Source: Haberlea rhodopensis (taxonomy: Eukaryota > Streptophyta > Magnoliopsida > Lamiales > Gesneriaceae). Taken from it: a stretch of DNA of 64,000 nucleotides. The notes beneath the pieces are model-generated. The model searched no databases. It saw nothing but the letters and a program-made list of their open reading frames with translations, and was not told the origin of the DNA. Location: positions 806,001-870,000 of the forward strand of contig CAJQUN010000222.1 in the NCBI GenBank assembly GCA_907163345.1, in the 5' to 3' direction. The position numbers and the translations under genes were made by a program. Below, piece by piece: positions 60,190-64,000 of this stretch; positions within the stretch are counted from its first letter, which is position 1, and every line of letters begins with the position of its first letter.

Positions 60190-60346
60190 CGATCGATCGC
60201 CAATTATGTGGCGATCTATCGCCTAGAGGCAGTAGGCTATACATGGGATTGGCGATCGATCGCCACATAAATGACGGTCGATCGCCTAGAGGCAGTAGGT
60301 TGTACACGGGCTTGGCAATCGATCGCCAAAAAATGGCGATCGATCG
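60190..60346. repeat. GCGATCGATCGCC cluster in the hAT 5' region
   Basis: Three exact CGATCGATCG cores (60190, 60253, 60337) and three near copies, arranged in two units of about 65-70 bp that share GCCTAGAGGCAGTAGG. It is followed by AACGGTAAAAAAAAGTGCCG and GAACGG words. The cluster lies 180-340 bp from the left end and upstream of the transposase. Confidence 0.85.
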
Positions 60347-60772
60347 CCAATGGCCAACGGTAAAAAAAAGTGCCGTTGAACGGTTTTTTTTAAAAAAAAA
60401 AAACAATTTGGTTGTTATATTTATGTGTATGTTGAGGAAACATTTTATCCTCTCAATCTCTAATCTCTATATACTTGAAACGCTATACTCTCAATTTGTT
60501 CACAAGAAGAAAGAAGTTCGTCTTACTTTCGCCAATACAAGCACAAGCAACAAAGCCAATACTCCTCCTAGAAAATATTTGGTAACTTTTATATTGTTGC
60601 AATAGATAATTGTAGTATATATACATAATGACCGATTCATCTTATAATGTGAATTGTGAAGAAAGCACACCAAATATTCAATCATCAAATAGAAGAACTT
60701 CAAAAAAAGAACTAGTAATGTATGGCAACTATTCGATGTAAAATTGTTGAGGGATAGGGATCAAGGGCAGTT

Positions 60773-62615
60773 TGTAAAAAATGTAAAAAAGATTATGCAT
60801 ATGCTTCTTCTGGTGGTACATGTCATTTATTAAGACACATGGCTAAACATGAAAGAGAACCAACTGATGGTAACCAAACTACTCTTTCACAATTCAATAC
60901 TGGTAGTAGTAGTTCAAGTTTAGGTATTTTCACTTATAATGTTGAAAGAGATATGAGAGAATTAGCTAAATACATCGTATGGGCGGAGAAACCTTTTTCA
61001 ATGGGGGCAGAAGCGAAATTCACTAATTATATTCATTTAGGTTTGCAACCTCAACATAAAAGATTTTCAAGGAATACTATTAAATCGGATGCATTCACAA
61101 TTTTTAATGAGTATAAAGCAAATTTAATGACGTATTTCGGTAATCTTTCATCGAAAGTAGGACTAACAAGTGATATTTGGACAACTTATCTTGGCAATAC
61201 ATCATATCTATGTGTTACAGGGCATTGGATTGACGATAACTGGGTGTTACATAAAAAAAATTTAGGTTTCACAAAAATTGATTGGCCTCACACGGGTGGA
61301 GTTATTTCTAATGCCATTATGCAAGTTACTAATGAATATAATATTAGTAATAAAATCTTCTCTATTTCATTTGATAATGCAACTAATAATACTGCTGCAA
61401 TTACCATTTAAAAAACTTATTTGAAACCAATTTTAAATGATGATCTTTTTCATATTCGTTGTGCATGTCATATTTTAAATTTGTGTGTGCAAGATGGATT
61501 GAAACCACTTGAGCTTCATTTAGAAAAAATAAAGACTACCCTTAAATTTCTTAATGGTTCAGTTGCTAGAAAACAAGACTTCAAAAGTTTATGTATTTCT
61601 CATGGTATGAATTATAAAGATTTTCCTTATGATGTTCTTAATAGGTGGAATTCCACATATTTAATATTGTAAGCATGTTTACCTTATAGAAATGTGATCA
61701 CTTTATTTTTTAATGAAAGGATGGCCGAACATTTTCATATTGAAGAAACTGATTTAGAAATTGCTTAAAATATTTGTAATTTTTTAGGATCTTTTTATGA
61801 TGCTACTAATTTATTTTCAGGCTGTTATTATCCAACTTCTTCAATATTTTGAATAAAATTTATGAAAATTAGTGAATGTTTTGCATTACATAGATCGGAT
61901 CCGTTTTTTACAGGTATTGTTGAACCAATGAAGTATAAATTTAAAAAATACTGGAAAACTATTCATATGTTGAATTGCTTGGCATCAATTCTGGATCCTA
62001 GATTAAAATTATATAGTGTAGAAATTATAATAGAATCTTATTACACCAACATGGCTTATGAAAATGTTAATATCAATCAAGAGAAAGAGCGCATTAATAA
62101 AATGTTTGTTTGCTTTGTTTTCTTTATATGATTCGTTACATAATTCTAGATCAATTCCAGTAAGAGAAAGTGGTAGTAGTTGTGCTAATAGTAGTAAGGG
62201 TTCTGTGTGGACAATATTAAGAAGAAGACAAGACACTACTTATGCTTCTTCTAGTTCTAGTTCTAGTTCTAATACTTCTTCATTTACTGAGCTTCAGTTA
62301 TATCTAAACCAAGTCATAAATTTTAGTGAACAAGAATTAGAAACTTTTGATGTTTTGGCATGGTGGAAAGACAATACTAGATTTTGTCCAGTACTTTCCA
62401 TAATGGCACGTGATCTACTAACTTCTCCGATATCCACAGTTCCATCGGAGTATTATTTAAGTGCAGGTGGAAGGTTCATTGATGAAAAAAGAAGTAGAAT
62501 GAAACCAAACACTGTGGAGATGTGTATTCATTTAAAGGACTGGTTGGATGCTGATAGCCGCTTACAAGGTTTGGGAGGACATGATGTTTCTTCAGATGAA
62601 AATGAAGAAAACTAG
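60773..62615 (+). pseudogene. hAT transposase with BED finger and C-terminal dimerisation domain, broken
   Basis: A BED zinc finger is read at 60773-60850 (CKKCKKDYAYASSGGTCHLL then RHMAKH). An RNase H-like catalytic core follows, with LTSDIWTTYLGN near 61169 and FDNATNNTAAI near 61371, carrying the first catalytic Asp residues. After it come HIRCACHILNLCVQDGL (61451) and RWNSTY. The C-terminal hAT dimerisation domain is at about 62290-62570 (LAWWKDNTRFCPVLSIMARD, SAGGRFIDEKRSRM). In-frame stops are at 61409-61411, about 61670 and 61765 and near 61850. A frame change lies near 62100-62130. The family normally cuts and pastes DNA in the nucleus. This copy could move only with help from another. 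Confidence 0.9.
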
Positions 62616-62920
62616 CATGTTTTTTTAAACTCTCTTCTAATTTATTATTTTGTTTTGTTCAATGTAATTTGTAGTTTTTCAATTCGTAGTCAATAAATTT
62701 TTATTTTACAAGTATATTGTGCCAATCTATATTTATATTTATATAATTAAAATTAAAATTAAACAAAAAATTAAAAAACAAATATATATATATATATGAT
62801 TTGGGCCGTGCTGGGCCAGGCAAAATCAGAGACGGGCCGTGCCTGGCACGGCCTGTCTCTGTAGCGGGCAGTGCCGGGCGGCACGGATTTGTGCCCGGCA
62901 CGGCCCATTTGACATCTGTA

Positions 62921-63042
62921 GCACCTGGGTTGTCACTCGGATGGAGAAAATATGGCGTAGAAGAGTCTTCTGCCGGATTGAGCAGACGTGCAGCCGAGGC
63001 AGTGGCTTCATCAGAAGAAGATACCTGAGTTGGTACCGCCAT
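62921..63042 (-). pseudogene. gag: Element M gag, N-terminal part
   Basis: Starts with ATG at 63042 (minus) and reads MAVPTQVSSSDEATASAARL, then STPYFLHPSDNPGA, the typical N-terminal motif of copia gags of the Retrotran_gag_3 type. The frame is cut by the hAT element at the codon for PGA. The 8-bp duplication keeps the sequence readable on the far side (60008 downward). Confidence 0.85.
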
Positions 63043-63122
63043 GAAAATCGGATTTCAAAGTAAAATTGAAATCAAGAACTGAAATTGTGTGCGGAAGAGA
63101 TAAAATCAATCGTCCTAGGCGA

Positions 63123-63131
63123 CTGATACCA
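63123..63131 (-). other. Primer binding site of copia element M
   Basis: On the minus strand TGGTATCAG, followed by TCGCC instead of AGC, close to the LTR end. It fits the tRNA-Met type with mismatches at its 3' side. Confidence 0.65.
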
Positions 63132-63132
63132 T

Positions 63133-63418
63133 ATTAGAATGAAGAATTCAATTACTTTGAATTCAAATACAGAAGATGAAAAACAACAATTCTCAATTTT
63201 AGAATCAATTGAAAAGAATCGTATATGAAAAATATTTCCAGAGAGCAGAATGAATTTCAATCATCTCATTTTCTTTACTTCTTAACCTTATATTAGTTAT
63301 TTGTGGTAACTGATATTAACAATAACTAATTTGTAACAAACTAGTAACTAATCTAACGACTAGTTGGTGATGGTGGTTTCTTGATTACTTGTATCTTGAC
63401 ACATAAGTATTTCTTACA
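63133..63418 (-). repeat. 5' LTR of copia element M
   Basis: About 286 bp. On the minus strand it starts TGTAAGAAATACTTATGTGTC. The end near 63133 is worn (no clear CA). Short LTRs fit Ale/Retrofit-like copia elements. No second copy is seen in the window. Confidence 0.65.
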
Positions 63419-63887
63419 TATTTAGTCCCCGTAATGTTTATTTAATAAAAATGTTCTCATAATTGCACATAGATTATTTTTGATTAAAAACAAAAGTTTG
63501 AGACTAGTATTGATTAAAAATAATTTTCATGTGACTATATTTGATTAGTCTAAAGTTGAAACTAGTATTGCATATACCCCTATTCAATTGGACATTTTTG
63601 GAATTTATCATACAATAGCATTCTAATATAAATAATAACGCAATATTTTAAACATATGCCTCACATTTCATAAAATAACAATTTAACGGTAATCCTCGAC
63701 TTTTCATTTTAGCGCATTAGTAATCAAAGGTAAATAAATTCAATTTAATTTGGATCACAAACAAAACTAACCATTCAACTTATAAATAAGCCTAGTAAAC
63801 AACTAGAGATACCCAAAGCAAGAACAATAATAATATTTTTTAAAAAAAAAAAAAAAACCTTAATGAACATATGTTAAAGAAGAAAAG
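63419..63887 (+). promoter_or_regulatory. Upstream region of the RALF-like gene
   Basis: AT-rich single-copy-looking DNA between copia M and the gene. A TATA box TATAAATA is at 63781-63788, which places transcription start near 63810-63820 and gives a 5' leader of about 70 bases. The leader includes an A-run at 63842-63857. The copia LTR ends only about 360 bp upstream of the TATA box. Nothing else is seen. Confidence 0.6.
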
Positions 63888-64000
63888 ATGGCAAACATAA
63901 GGATTTTGGCTGTGGTTTGTGTCACAATGTTGCTGTTCTCCTTCGAATTCGGAGAATGCAAAACGATTAACTATCCCAATTTGGGTGCCAATGAGATTCC
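63888..64000 (+). CDS. RALF-like peptide precursor, N-terminal part (runs off the window)
   Basis: 37 complete codons from ATG at 63888, truncated by the window edge. Residues 1-24 form a signal peptide: a basic start (MANIRI), a hydrophobic core (LAVVCVTMLLFSF) and a cleavage region near GEC. The mature part begins KTINYPNLGANEIP. The pattern of a YxxL/YGAL-like box followed by an IPC-type site resembles the start of the short RALF family: secreted, cysteine-rich peptides that signal at the cell surface through FERONIA-type receptor kinases. The cysteines and the C-terminal RGC motif would lie outside the window and cannot be checked. A TATA box lies about 100 bp upstream. Another small secreted cysteine-rich peptide is possible. 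Confidence 0.6.
   Translation, partial: MANIRILAVVCVTMLLFSFEFGECKTINYPNLGANEI

Larger units (their letters stand above)
60009..62920 (+). mobile_element. hAT-superfamily DNA transposon, structurally complete, transposase dead
   Basis: 2912 bp with terminal inverted repeats TAGAGATGTCAAA (60009-60021) and TTTGACATCTGTA (62908-62920), 12 of 13 bases matching. It is flanked by GCACCTGG on both sides. Subterminal zones at both ends are rich in GCACGG/CCGTGC words. A GCGATCGATCGCC cluster (60190-60346) lies between the left end and the transposase gene. It is inserted within the gag of copia M. The gene has several stops and one frameshift. Confidence 0.95.
58800..63418 (-). mobile_element. Element M: truncated minus-strand Ty1/copia element, split by an hAT transposon
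   Basis: From the right: LTR (about 63133-63418), PBS, gag start at 63042, then gag and the first bases of pol (protease WILDTGA at 58873-58893). The hAT element at 60009-62920 lies inside gag. Similarity ends around 58800 before integrase or RT, and no second LTR is found, so the element is truncated. The gag type (FLHPSDNPG start, GDNYVSWSKS, CxHC knuckle followed by GYPP) is the widespread Retrotran_gag_3/UBN2 arrangement of Ale/Retrofit-like copia elements. Confidence 0.8.

Overview
This is a stretch of plant nuclear DNA, almost certainly from a eudicot with many transposable elements. The evidence is Ty1/copia elements of the Angela/Tork and Sirevirus types, Ty3/gypsy elements of the Tekay/Del and Athila types, a plant hAT transposon, AT-rich non-coding DNA, and one probable plant gene (a RALF-like peptide precursor) that starts 113 bp before the right edge. 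I cannot name the species.

Layout. Positions 1-48263 form one deep nest. The outermost element A is an old Angela-type copia element on the + strand. Its leader and gag/pol lie at 1-5143, the rest of pol at 30417-31135, and its 3' LTR at 31146-31437 plus about 47080-48263. A Sirevirus, element C (5144-30416, TSD ATCAA), is inserted in the reverse transcriptase of A. Element C holds three later insertions: solo LTR D (9962-12121, TSD TATTC), a complete and young Angela element B (14152-22934, TSD CGTAC) and solo LTR G (25520-27978, TSD GAAGA). A decayed Tekay-like gypsy element E on the minus strand (31438-47079, TSD TGGGT) sits in the 3' LTR of A. Element E carries an Athila-like LTR-gag-LTR fragment F (about 32496-37071) and a solo LTR K (37372-40246) of E's own family in the opposite orientation.

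From 48264 to about 58800 there are fragments: a second copy of the A leader, an Athila fragment with only a protease left (minus), a compound LTR region H/I, an AT-rich stretch with a polypurine tract, and another gypsy LTR (L). From about 58800 to 63418 there is a truncated minus-strand copia element M. Its gag is split by a complete hAT transposon (60009-62920) with an 8-bp duplication GCACCTGG, 13-bp terminal repeats and a dead transposase gene. The RALF-like gene begins at 63888 behind a TATA box.

No retroelement here is intact. B is the closest, with two nonsense codons and two or three frameshifts. The most unusual signal is the palindrome CGATCGATCG (usually GCGATCGATCGC), clustered in five kinds of element that are not obviously related: gypsy solo LTRs D and G, LTR region H/I, both LTRs of the Athila-like element F, and the 5' subterminal zone of the hAT transposon. 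I count 31 exact copies of the 10-mer plus many one-mismatch copies.
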